The notes under the pieces are model-generated. The model did not search any database. It was not told the DNA's origin and worked only from the letters and a program-made list of their open reading frames with translations. Positions 40,823 to 49,353 of a stretch of DNA of 64,000 nt are shown in pieces; the first letter of the stretch is position 1; each line of letters begins with the position of its first letter. Source of the DNA: Nocardioides luteus (GTDB lineage Bacteria > Actinomycetota > Actinomycetes > Propionibacteriales > Nocardioidaceae); assembly GCF_000960475.2 (NCBI RefSeq), contig NZ_JZDQ02000008.1, forward strand, positions 62,001 to 126,000, in the 5' to 3' direction. The position numbers were made by a program, and so were the translations under genes.

Positions 40823-40977
40823 GGCGGTCCACTCGAACGGCGGTGTTCTCGGCTCTCTCCTTGATACCTGGACCGCTGGGCCGGCGCCAGCGCCTGGCGC
40901 AACCGATTTGGCACATGCCCGGCCGGCTCGATCCCCGCATGCTTCTCGACAACCACATCGAAGTGTCGGAGGTCACA

Positions 40978-42435
40978 GTGACAACACATCGCACCCTGAT
41001 CCGCAACGGCCACGTCGTGTCCATGGACCCCACGGTCGGGGACCTGCCCTCGGGCGACGTTCTGATCGAGGACGGCGCCATCGTGGCGGTCGCTCCTTCG
41101 CTCCCGGTCGAGGACGCCGAGATCATCGACGCCACCGGCCACATCGTGATGCCGGGGCTGATCGACACCCACCGCCACACCTGGCAGTCCCTGGTGCGCG
41201 GGATCTGCGCCAACTGGACGCTGGCCGACTACTACTTCGGGATCCGGCTCGGTGTCTCACCGGAGTTCACCCCCGAGGACGTACGTCTCGGCAACAGGTT
41301 CGGGGCGCTCGATGCCCTGAACGCCGGGGTCACGACGTTGCTCGACTTCTCGCACTGCAACAACACGCCCGACCACTCCGACGCCGCCGTGCAGGGCCAC
41401 CTGGAGGCCGGCAACCGCGCCGCGTTCTGCTACGGCTTCTTCGAGAGCTCCCCCGAGGGGAGCAGGTTCGGAGACCATGCCGCCCGGATCGCGGACTTCC
41501 ACCGCATCGCCGACACCTACTTCGCCTCCGACGGCCTGGTCACCCTCGGCGTCTCGCTCTCGGAGCTGTTCGGCCTGCCCTGGGCCGACACGGTCGCGGA
41601 GCTGGCCGCTGCCCGGGAGCGTGAGGCGCTGCTCGTCAACCATGCCGGGTGCGTCTTCGGCAGCCCCCTGGCCAACGGCATCGTCGAGATGGACGCGCTC
41701 GGGCTGCTGGGTCCGGACATGGTGCACGTGCACTGCTGCTCCTTCGGTGACGAGGAGTGGGAGGCCGTCGCCCGGAGCGGCGGCAAGGTGTCGATCTCCG
41801 TCCAGACCGAGATGAACATGGGGTTCGGCCGCCCGGTCTTCCAGCGCTGTGCGCGACACGGGGTCAGGCCGACCCTGTCCGTGGACGTCGTGTCGCTCAA
41901 CAGCGGAGACCTGTGGCACGAGCTGCGCTTCGGGCTCTCGGTCGCCCGCGCCGACGCCGCAGACCGCTTCAACTTCGCAGACCAGATGCCCGAGAAGGTC
42001 AGCACCACCGCGCGCGAGGCGCTCACCTGGAGCACGGTCAACGCGGCCGAGGCGATGGGGATGAGCGACCGCATCGGCTCGCTCACGCCCGGGAAGCGCG
42101 CCGATGTGCTGCTCGTCGGCGGCTCGGCCGTCGAGCAGCACCCGGTCGTCGACCCGTACGCCACCCTCGTCTTCCAGACCTCGGCTGCAGACGTACGCAC
42201 CGTCCTGGTCGACGGGAAGGTGGTCAAGCGCGACGGCGAGCTGGCCGGCATCGACCGGCATCGTCTCGCCGCGGAGGTCGACGCCGCCTCGGACCAGATC
42301 CTCGGGCGGCTCCGGCAGGCGGGGCGCGACCTGCCGGGCACGCCTCCAGGTGCCTGGGCGGCGATCGACCCCGTCACCCAGGCCTTCTACGCCGAGGCCC
42401 GCAAGGCGGTCGAGAACGCCCGGGTCACCGCATGA
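40978..42435 (+). CDS. Amidohydrolase family protein (AtzA/TrzA-like)
   Basis: A 485-residue metal-dependent hydrolase of the amidohydrolase superfamily. The first metal motif is H65-x-H67 in GLIDTHRHTWQS, a further His lies in LVNHAGCVFGSPLANG and VHVHCCSFGDEEW, and a metal Asp in LSVDVVSLNSGDLW. The composite N-terminal beta-sandwich (LIRNGHVVSMDP) and the C-terminal ADVLLVGG return are typical. GTG at 40978 is chosen for the GGAGG six bases upstream; ATGs further upstream are possible. Deamination or dechlorination of a heterocycle is typical of the closest group, but the substrate is not known. It overlaps the next gene by four bases. Confidence 0.88.
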   Translation: MTTHRTLIRNGHVVSMDPTVGDLPSGDVLIEDGAIVAVAPSLPVEDAEIIDATGHIVMPGLIDTHRHTWQSLVRGICANWTLADYYFGIRLGVSPEFTPEDVRLGNRFGALDALNAGVTTLLDFSHCNNTPDHSDAAVQGHLEAGNRAAFCYGFFESSPEGSRFGDHAARIADFHRIADTYFASDGLVTLGVSLSELFGLPWADTVAELAAAREREALLVNHAGCVFGSPLANGIVEMDALGLLGPDMVHVHCCSFGDEEWEAVARSGGKVSISVQTEMNMGFGRPVFQRCARHGVRPTLSVDVVSLNSGDLWHELRFGLSVARADAADRFNFADQMPEKVSTTAREALTWSTVNAAEAMGMSDRIGSLTPGKRADVLLVGGSAVEQHPVVDPYATLVFQTSAADVRTVLVDGKVVKRDGELAGIDRHRLAAEVDAASDQILGRLRQAGRDLPGTPPGAWAAIDPVTQAFYAEARKAVENARVTA

Positions 42436-43376
42436 GGTGGGTGACCTACGACGCGGGAGCCGGACCTCGGACAGGCATCCTGGACGGCGAGGAGATCTTC
42501 GGCCTGGCCCCTGGCGTGACGCTCCTGTCCCTCCTCGAGGGTGATGCCGGCACCCTCGGCGAGGCAGGTGACGCCGCTCGACGGAAGCCGGAGGAGGTGC
42601 GCGCGACCGCGGACGTACGGTTGCTGTCGCCGCTGCCCCGGCCGCCGTCCATCCGGGACGGTCTCTGCTTCCTCGACCACCTTCGCGGCTGCTATCGCGC
42701 GCTCGGGCGCAATGAGGACCTGGACTCGGCATGGTCACAGGTCCCGGCGTTCTACTTCTCCAACGCGGCCGCGGTGGTCGGGCCGTACGACGACGTCCCG
42801 GTCGCCCCGGGCAGCCGGATGTTCGACCTCGAGCTCGAGGTGGGGATGGTTCTCGGCCGTGGCGGCCGCGACCTCGATCCCCGGGACGCCGAGTCGCACA
42901 TCGTCGGCTTCACGCTGTTCAACGACTGGACCGCCCGCGACCACCAGGTCCGCGATCTGGCGCTCGGCATCGGCATGGGCAAGAGCAAGGACAGCGCGAT
43001 CACGCTCGGTCCCGCACTGGTCACCGTCGACGAGCTCGAGCCCTACCGCCGCGACGGACGGCTGGCACTGGAGCTGTCCGCGAGCGTGAACGGCGAGGAG
43101 ATCACCCACGGCAGCCTGGACCGTACGGACTGGAGCCTGGGCGAGCTGATCGCCTTCGTCTCCCGCGGCGTCGACCTCCACCCCGGTGACGTGATCGGAT
43201 CCGGCACGGTGCCGGGCGGCTGCCTCCTCGAGCACGTCGACACCCCGGACATGGCGGACTTCGACCGATGGCTGAAGCCGGGCGACGTCGTCAGCCTCGC
43301 CGGCCGAGGGCTCGGCGAGACGCGGCAGGTCGTACGTCCCGGGGTCGACGTCCTGCCCCTGTCCTCCGGTTGCTGA
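42432..43376 (+). CDS. FAH-family hydrolase
   Basis: A 314-residue fumarylacetoacetate hydrolase-fold protein. The N-terminal MRWVTYDAGAGPRTGILDGE, the acidic cluster FDLELEVGMVLG, the NDWTARDHQ motif and the C-terminal GDVIGSGTVPGGC are all present. The ATG overlaps the stop of the amidohydrolase (ATGA), so the two proteins are made together. It would split a C-C bond in a beta-diketone or open a ring-fission product in the same unknown pathway. Confidence 0.88.
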   Translation: MRWVTYDAGAGPRTGILDGEEIFGLAPGVTLLSLLEGDAGTLGEAGDAARRKPEEVRATADVRLLSPLPRPPSIRDGLCFLDHLRGCYRALGRNEDLDSAWSQVPAFYFSNAAAVVGPYDDVPVAPGSRMFDLELEVGMVLGRGGRDLDPRDAESHIVGFTLFNDWTARDHQVRDLALGIGMGKSKDSAITLGPALVTVDELEPYRRDGRLALELSASVNGEEITHGSLDRTDWSLGELIAFVSRGVDLHPGDVIGSGTVPGGCLLEHVDTPDMADFDRWLKPGDVVSLAGRGLGETRQVVRPGVDVLPLSSGC

Positions 43377-43405
43377 GCCCCCACGCTTCACAGAAAGGAA
43401 GTCGG

Positions 43406-44185
43406 ATGCGCCGACTCATCGACATCTCCGTGCCCCTGCAGACCGGGATCGCGTCTGATCCGCCGGGACTGGGGCCTGACATCGAGTACCACGACCACGC
43501 CGACACCGTGCCCATGCTGCTCAGCATGTTTCCCGGGGTCACCGTGGACGACCTGCCGGACGGCGAGGGGTGGTCCTTCGAGTGGGTGCGGGCGACCACG
43601 CACAACGGCACCCACCTCGACGCGCCCTACCACTACTCCGCGGTGATGAACGGCGACCAGAAGGCGATGACGATCGATCAGGTCCCGCTGGACTGGTGCC
43701 TGAGGCCCGCGGTCAAGCTCGACTTCCGTCACCTCCCCGACGGGTACGTCGCAACCGCAGCCGACGTCGAGGCCGAGCTCGAGCGCATCGGTCACGAGCT
43801 CGAGCCGCTTGACATCGTCGTCGTCAACACCTCCGCCGGTGCGCGCTACGGAGAAGACGACTACGTGACCTCAGGGTGCGGGATGGGCCGCGAGGCGACG
43901 CTCTACCTGCTCGAGCGAGGGGTTCGTCTCACGGGCACCGACGCCTGGAGCTGGGACGCGCCGTTCGCGCACACCGCGGCCCGGTTCGCGCACTCGCACG
44001 ACCCGGCGATCATCTGGGAGGGCCACCGGGTGGGGCGGGACATCGGCTACTGCCACCTGGAGAAGCTGCACAACCTCGAGTCCGTCCCCTCGACCGGGTT
44101 CCAGGTGAGCTGCTTCCCCGTCAAGGTGGAGGCCGCCTCCGGCGGCTGGACGCGCGCTGTGGCCATCGTCGACGACGTGCACTGA
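43406..44185 (+). CDS. Cyclase family protein (kynurenine formamidase/isatin hydrolase fold)
   Basis: A 259-residue metal-dependent hydrolase. The signature HxGTHxDxPxH is present as H66, H70, D72 and H76 (TTHNGTHLDAPYHYS), which binds two metal ions and hydrolyses amides or strained rings, as in kynurenine formamidase and isatin hydrolase. AAAGGAAG precedes the ATG, 29 bases after the FAH gene. With the amidohydrolase it suggests an N-heterocycle or formamide degradation route. Substrate unproven. Confidence 0.88.
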   Translation: MRRLIDISVPLQTGIASDPPGLGPDIEYHDHADTVPMLLSMFPGVTVDDLPDGEGWSFEWVRATTHNGTHLDAPYHYSAVMNGDQKAMTIDQVPLDWCLRPAVKLDFRHLPDGYVATAADVEAELERIGHELEPLDIVVVNTSAGARYGEDDYVTSGCGMGREATLYLLERGVRLTGTDAWSWDAPFAHTAARFAHSHDPAIIWEGHRVGRDIGYCHLEKLHNLESVPSTGFQVSCFPVKVEAASGGWTRAVAIVDDVH

Positions 44186-44265
44186 GACCACGGCCGAGCT
44201 GCCTCTCGACGAGCGGGTATCAGCCGCCCGCAGTCGTACCTCCTTGTTACCAGGAGGTGTTGATC

Positions 44266-44889
44266 ATGTGGATGAGTCGTTCACTCCTCGCTGGCATTGC
44301 CAGCACACTGCTTCTCCTTGCCGCCTGCGGCTCGACCGACGACGGGTCGGGAGGGTCGGAGGTGGAGATCACGGATGCGAGCTCGGCGGCGACCGGCAAC
44401 GTGGACCCCGATCCCGACGATCCGACGGATACCGACGAGCCGGTGGCTGTGCCTGTGCCGACGCTCCCGATCGGCGGTGGGTCGTTCCCGCTCGACGGCA
44501 GTCCCGGTGTGGTCTGCGCCGACGTCAGCTGGCTCTGGCCCGATGGCAACAACCCCTCGGTCCCCGAAGGTGTCTCGGTCCGGGTCACCGACTACGACGT
44601 CGAGCCGGAGGTCTTCGAGCCGGCGCCGGAGGCGTCGTGCGAGGGCGCGTCCTGCCTGGACGGGTTCGTCTTCACCTCGGGCTCGACCGCCTGCCAGGTC
44701 GCCTTGCGCTCCCTGGTGCCCTGGACCGATGAGCAGCAGGGGGAGGACGCCGTGCTCCGGCTCGCCGGCGAGATGACCTGCTCGGTCGAGCCCTGCGAGC
44801 TCGAGAACGTCGAGGGCGGCGACACCGAGGTGACGCTGGAGGCGCCGGAGGTCGACACCGAGCCGTCCGAGTCGACAGAGACCGGCTGA
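44266..44889 (+). CDS. Putative lipoprotein
   Basis: A 207-residue secreted lipoprotein. The lipobox LLAAC-GS puts the acylated cysteine at C21 after a short basic, hydrophobic signal. An acidic low-complexity linker (VDPDPDDPTDTDEP) follows, then a domain with six cysteines (CADVSW, SCEGASCL, CQVAL, CSVEPCEL), which could form disulfides outside the membrane. No family is recognised. GGAGG precedes the ATG. The next gene, a membrane protein, starts four bases after its stop, so they are probably co-expressed. Confidence 0.75.
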   Translation: MWMSRSLLAGIASTLLLLAACGSTDDGSGGSEVEITDASSAATGNVDPDPDDPTDTDEPVAVPVPTLPIGGGSFPLDGSPGVVCADVSWLWPDGNNPSVPEGVSVRVTDYDVEPEVFEPAPEASCEGASCLDGFVFTSGSTACQVALRSLVPWTDEQQGEDAVLRLAGEMTCSVEPCELENVEGGDTEVTLEAPEVDTEPSESTETG

Positions 44890-44892
44890 GCC

Positions 44893-45735
44893 ATGTCCGA
44901 GACGCCGCCGACGGGGATCGATCGCTGGGTGAGCCTGGCGACGAGCTTCGTCGCGCCGGTGACGTTGATCAGCGCCGTCCTCTTCTACTTCGGGTACGTC
45001 GCCGCCCGCGCCCAGTACGACTACTTCGGCCTCGACGTCGACGTGATCGGCCTCAGCACCCGTGACTACGTCATGCGCAGCCCGCAGCCGCTGCTGACCC
45101 CGATGCTGATCCTGGTGCTCGGTGGTGTCGCGGTGGTGGCCTTCGACCACTGGGTCCGCGGACATGCCACGGACGGGTGGTTCCGCCGGCTGGTCACGGC
45201 CGTCCTCGGCGCCGGGCTGGTCCTGCTGGCGGTCGGCACGGCGCTGCTGGCGGCGTTCACCGTCGTCGGCGGCTGGGCCTACTACTCCCTGGTGACGCCG
45301 GTGCTGCTCGGCGGTGGCGCGGCGCTCGTGGCGTACGCCCTCAGGCTCCGCGGCAACCTCGAACCGCGGATCGTGCTGCTCTGGGTGGGGGTCGCCGCGT
45401 GCGTGATCTGGGCGACGGCCACGACCGCGCAGTGGACCGGCCGGGGCCTGGCGATGGAGCAGGCCCGCAACCTGCGCAGCCTCCCGAGCGTCGTCCTCGA
45501 CACCCGGGAGCGCATGCACATCCCGGCCACCGCAGGGGTCCAGGAGGTCGTACGCCCGGATGCCGAGGAGGACGACTACCGCTTCCGCTACTGGCGGCTG
45601 AGGCTGCTGATCCAGGGCGACGACCGGATGTTCCTCGTGCCCGACACCTGGAGCGCCGGTGGCACGACCATCCTGGTCCGGCTGGACGACGACGTACGCG
45701 TCCAGTTCCAGTTCCGGAACTCGCCGCCCGACTGA
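44893..45735 (+). CDS. Four-helix membrane protein of unknown function
   Basis: A 280-residue protein with four hydrophobic segments (near residues 17-38, 68-85, 101-127 and 159-175) and a C-terminal soluble domain of about 100 residues (DTRERMHIPATAGVQEVVRP onward, ending in VQFQFRNSPPD). It resembles small actinobacterial membrane proteins of no known role. It follows the lipoprotein gene by three bases, so the pair may form an envelope complex. Confidence 0.7.
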   Translation: MSETPPTGIDRWVSLATSFVAPVTLISAVLFYFGYVAARAQYDYFGLDVDVIGLSTRDYVMRSPQPLLTPMLILVLGGVAVVAFDHWVRGHATDGWFRRLVTAVLGAGLVLLAVGTALLAAFTVVGGWAYYSLVTPVLLGGGAALVAYALRLRGNLEPRIVLLWVGVAACVIWATATTAQWTGRGLAMEQARNLRSLPSVVLDTRERMHIPATAGVQEVVRPDAEEDDYRFRYWRLRLLIQGDDRMFLVPDTWSAGGTTILVRLDDDVRVQFQFRNSPPD

Positions 45736-45744
45736 GCCGAGCCG

Positions 45745-46074
45745 TCAGTTGCCCCGGCAGGCCTCGCCGGGCGACGGCACGAACTCCTTGAGCCCGGCCC
45801 GTACGAAGATGCCGTAGCTCTGCACCCCGTTGTAGCGGTCGACGCCGGCGGGGCTCTGGTTGCCTCGTGCGGCTAGTGCGTCGTCGTCGAAACCTGGCGG
45901 GTTGTTCTCGATGGAGTCCGCGGTGTCCTGGCCGGAGAACACGCACTCCGAGGAGGCGTGCTCGGGTGCGGGGATGTCGCTGCCGTTGCCGTTCACCTCC
46001 GCAGCGCTCGCGGCGCCGGCTCCCGCCAGCACGAGCCCCGCCGCGATGGCACAGCTTCCGATCCAAAGCTTCAT
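45745..46074 (-). CDS. Secreted hypothetical protein
   Basis: A 109-residue protein with a clear Sec signal peptide, MKLWIGSCAIAAGLVLAGAG then ASAAE, the cleavage site. The mature part is about 85 residues, acidic, with two cysteines (ECVFSGQDTADS and EACRGN) that may pair. GGAAGGAACAG precedes the ATG. No family is recognised. It converges with the membrane protein gene. Confidence 0.72.
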   Translation of the reverse strand: MKLWIGSCAIAAGLVLAGAGAASAAEVNGNGSDIPAPEHASSECVFSGQDTADSIENNPPGFDDDALAARGNQSPAGVDRYNGVQSYGIFVRAGLKEFVPSPGEACRGN

Positions 46075-46352
46075 GACCTCTGTTCCTTCCGTCTTTCGAT
46101 GCCCCTGACCTGACCTGCCGTGGCACCGAAGCTGCGGTTGGCGTTCCGCTCAACCAGACGTGTGGCCAGGAAGGCCGAGATGTCGTGAGGGTTTGCCTTT
46201 TCATCATCAGTCCGGCGTCGAGGGGTTGTCATACGCCAATCTGGGGGAGTCCCATGTGCTACCGACGCGCCGCGTGGGACGCTGTCTAGACCTGTTTCAT
46301 GCGGTTGCACGGGTCCAAGCCGACCAGTTCCGGTCCTCTGGAGGGGATGTCC

Positions 46353-49325
46353 ATGGCTCAGGGCGACGACGCCCGGACCGGCAGCGTGGACTGGGCTCGC
46401 ACCAAGGCCTATCTGCACAGCGACCCGACCAAGTGGAACAGCCTCTCCTGGATCACCGCACGGACCCTCGTCGACTCGGTCAACGACGTCTTGGGGAAGG
46501 GCACGCAGGGGCTGGTGGAGGACCTGCGGACGTACTGGACCAAGAAGGACGTGCCTCTGACGATCCCCGCCGCCGGGGTCTCGAGGTTCCTGGTCATCGG
46601 CGACACCGGCGAGCAGGACCCGTCCCAGTACGTCGTCGCGCCCGCCCTGGCGCGAGCCGCGCGTGGGCGCTCGGACCGGGACCAGGCCGGCTTCGTGCTC
46701 GTCCTGAGCGACGTGATCTACCCGTCCGGCAACGTCAACGACTACGTGGACGGGTTCTACAAGCCGTACCGGTCCAACCGGGTGGAGGGCCTCCAGGCGC
46801 CGGCCGAGGTGCGGGACGAGTTCGCGCTGCCCGAGAACGTCCCGGTCTACGCGGTGCCGGGCAACCACGACTGGTACGACGGGCTCTACGGCTTCGCCCA
46901 CCAGTTCCTGTACGCGGCGGAGCAGCCGCCGACCTGGCCCGGCGTGCTCCTGGCGCCGTCGTTCGACGACGGGCTGGGGCTGGGGCCGCGGATCCGGGAC
47001 CGCTTCGGCCGGATCATGTGGCGCACACCCAGCGAACCGGACGACACCAACGCCCCGGCGCGTTGGGGCGAGCCGGAGCCCGATGGTGACCCGGCACCGG
47101 AGGCCCAGCTGCAGCCGGCGCCATACTTCGTCATCGAGACCGAGCACGTACGCCTGGTGTGCATCGACACCGGCATCGACGGCTCGATCGACCAGGCCCA
47201 GATGGACTGGCTGACGTCGCTGGGTGAGGGCAAGCCGAAGATCCTGATGACCGGCAAGCCGCTGGTGGTCAACGGGGGAGTGCGCACATGCTCCGTCCCC
47301 GGCGAGCAGGGAACGGTGCCCGACCCGGTCTACCGCGTCGTGGCCGACCCGGCGCAGGGGTTCGTGGCGACGATCGGGGGCGACACCCACAACTTCCAGC
47401 TCTACGAACCACCGACCGACACGCAGACCGGCGCCCGGCGCGGCCTGTGGCACATCGTCACCGGTGGCGGCGGTGCCTACACCCACGCGACCCACCCGAT
47501 CAGGACGGCGGAGCCGGACCCGCGGGTGGAGACGACGTTCCCGCCGACCCAGGAGAAGCTCTTCCCGCGGTCCCACGAGTCCCTGTCCTTCTTCGCCCAG
47601 CAGCTCGTCCCGAGCATCTGGCGGCTGATGCTCAGCATCCTCTTCTTCGGCGCCGGCCTGGCGCTGGGCACGTGGTTCGCCAACGGCGGCTGGGCGCGGT
47701 GGACGCTGTATCCGTCGGGCCCTCGCGTCGGTCCGGGCGGTGTCGCCGTGGTGGCGATGATGGCGCTGGTGATGCTGCACCTGCTGCCGAGGCGGCCTGG
47801 CCGTACGCGGTTCTGGTGGCGCCTGCTCTTCCGCCTCGACGCCCTCGTCGCCGGGGTCCTGGCGACGCTCTTCCTGCATCAGGTCCTGCCGGACGACGAT
47901 GCCGAGGCGATGCTGTGGCTCTACGTGACCTGCACGCTGTGGGTCTGCCTCAACGCGTGGGTCCTGCGCATGACGCGCTGGTGGAACCCCGTCGACCAGG
48001 CTGCGGGCTGGTGGAAGGACCTCGCGTTCCTGCTCACCGTGGTCGCGCTCGCGGCCCTGGCGGCGATCCCGACGATGCTGGACGTACGCAGCTCCGAACC
48101 GCCCGGCGGGGAGATCTGGCTGCTGGTGGTGGCGCTCGTCGCCTACCTCGTCGTCATGGGCAAGGGGTGGCTCCACGACCGCAACGTCGGCAACGTGCTC
48201 GGCGACGATGCGGCCCGGTGGCTGAACCGCTCGGTCTGGTGGGCCACCGGCGCGCAGGCCGCCGTCGTCGCGGGGGAGATGCTGCGGGTGATGAGCGACC
48301 ACGACCTGCCGCCGCTGCTGTTCTGGAGCGGACTGCTCAGCCTCCTCCCACTGGTCGTGATCGCGGCGGTGATCGTGGGGCTGATGATGATCCCGGATCT
48401 GCGCACCCGGCACATCGCCGATCTCGAGACTCGACGGAACACCTGGATCGGCTATCGGGGGTGGGTCCGCGGCGCTGTGCTCGCTGCGGCTCCGGTGGTG
48501 ATGATCATCTGGGCCGCGGCGGCGTATCTGTTGAATCTGCCATCGGTGCGCGAGTGGATCGGGACGGCACCGGCCGCGGTGCTGCAGGCCTGCTTCGGGC
48601 TGCCGGCGCTCCTGGTGGCTGCCGCGGTCTGGCTGTTCATCAGCGACTGGATGCGTCGCGACCACCCGGCCTGGCACCGGCGACTGACGGTCGTCGGACT
48701 CCTGGTCGCCGGGATCCTTCTGCTGGGCGCGGCCGTACCCGGCCTGCTCGACGGCACCGGTCCAGTGCCGAGCGGGATCGCCGATTGGCTGCGTACGTCC
48801 TGGCCGGCTGTCGCCGTCGGCGCCGCCCTCTTCATCACGATCGCCGTCGGCTTCGCCATCCTCCTGGCCCACCTCGTGTTCCTCGGTGCGTACTCGCTGT
48901 TCGTCGACCCGAAGGCGTGGTTCGACGGCCTCTACCGCGACGGTCCTGGTGCCTACAAGGACTTCATCAGCGAGCAGGACGCGAAGAGGATCATCCAGGC
49001 CGAGAGGGACCGGGTCGGCGCCGAGCCGGCAGCGGTCAAGGGCGTCGGCTGGTGGGCCAAGCGCCGCGCCTACATCGCCTTCCCCGGTCTGAACCCGCCC
49101 TTCGGACCGATCCAGAGGTTCGTCTCCGAGATCTACTCGCTCGACGAGCCCCCGTTCTTCAAGCACTTCCTGGAGTTCCAGACGAGCTCCGCCGACGGGT
49201 TCACGGACATCGTGGTGAAGATCCACCGGGTCCGCGGGTACGAGACGCTCGACACGGACGACCCCGACGAGGAAGTGGTGGCCTCGATCCGCATTCCCGC
49301 CGACGCGCACGCCGGCGGGGGCTGA
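46353..49325 (+). CDS. Large membrane protein with calcineurin-like phosphoesterase domain
   Basis: A 990-residue protein. The first 400 residues form a metallophosphoesterase domain with GDTGEQD, VLSDVIYPSG, VPGNHDWYDG and a late GGDTHNF motif, the usual two-metal site. Then come about twelve hydrophobic segments (from SILFFGAGLALGTWFANGGW on) and a C-terminal soluble domain of about 110 residues (ISEQDAKRIIQAERDRVGAE onward). No signal peptide precedes the enzyme domain, so it should face the cytoplasm. ATG 46353 is selected for GGAGGGG at a normal spacing; an ATG at 46347 is too close. It faces the caspase gene (28 bases apart). Role unknown. Confidence 0.8.
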   Translation: MAQGDDARTGSVDWARTKAYLHSDPTKWNSLSWITARTLVDSVNDVLGKGTQGLVEDLRTYWTKKDVPLTIPAAGVSRFLVIGDTGEQDPSQYVVAPALARAARGRSDRDQAGFVLVLSDVIYPSGNVNDYVDGFYKPYRSNRVEGLQAPAEVRDEFALPENVPVYAVPGNHDWYDGLYGFAHQFLYAAEQPPTWPGVLLAPSFDDGLGLGPRIRDRFGRIMWRTPSEPDDTNAPARWGEPEPDGDPAPEAQLQPAPYFVIETEHVRLVCIDTGIDGSIDQAQMDWLTSLGEGKPKILMTGKPLVVNGGVRTCSVPGEQGTVPDPVYRVVADPAQGFVATIGGDTHNFQLYEPPTDTQTGARRGLWHIVTGGGGAYTHATHPIRTAEPDPRVETTFPPTQEKLFPRSHESLSFFAQQLVPSIWRLMLSILFFGAGLALGTWFANGGWARWTLYPSGPRVGPGGVAVVAMMALVMLHLLPRRPGRTRFWWRLLFRLDALVAGVLATLFLHQVLPDDDAEAMLWLYVTCTLWVCLNAWVLRMTRWWNPVDQAAGWWKDLAFLLTVVALAALAAIPTMLDVRSSEPPGGEIWLLVVALVAYLVVMGKGWLHDRNVGNVLGDDAARWLNRSVWWATGAQAAVVAGEMLRVMSDHDLPPLLFWSGLLSLLPLVVIAAVIVGLMMIPDLRTRHIADLETRRNTWIGYRGWVRGAVLAAAPVVMIIWAAAAYLLNLPSVREWIGTAPAAVLQACFGLPALLVAAAVWLFISDWMRRDHPAWHRRLTVVGLLVAGILLLGAAVPGLLDGTGPVPSGIADWLRTSWPAVAVGAALFITIAVGFAILLAHLVFLGAYSLFVDPKAWFDGLYRDGPGAYKDFISEQDAKRIIQAERDRVGAEPAAVKGVGWWAKRRAYIAFPGLNPPFGPIQRFVSEIYSLDEPPFFKHFLEFQTSSADGFTDIVVKIHRVRGYETLDTDDPDEEVVASIRIPADAHAGGG

Positions 49326-49353
49326 GGGGCCGATCGTTTGCGACGGGTTGGCG

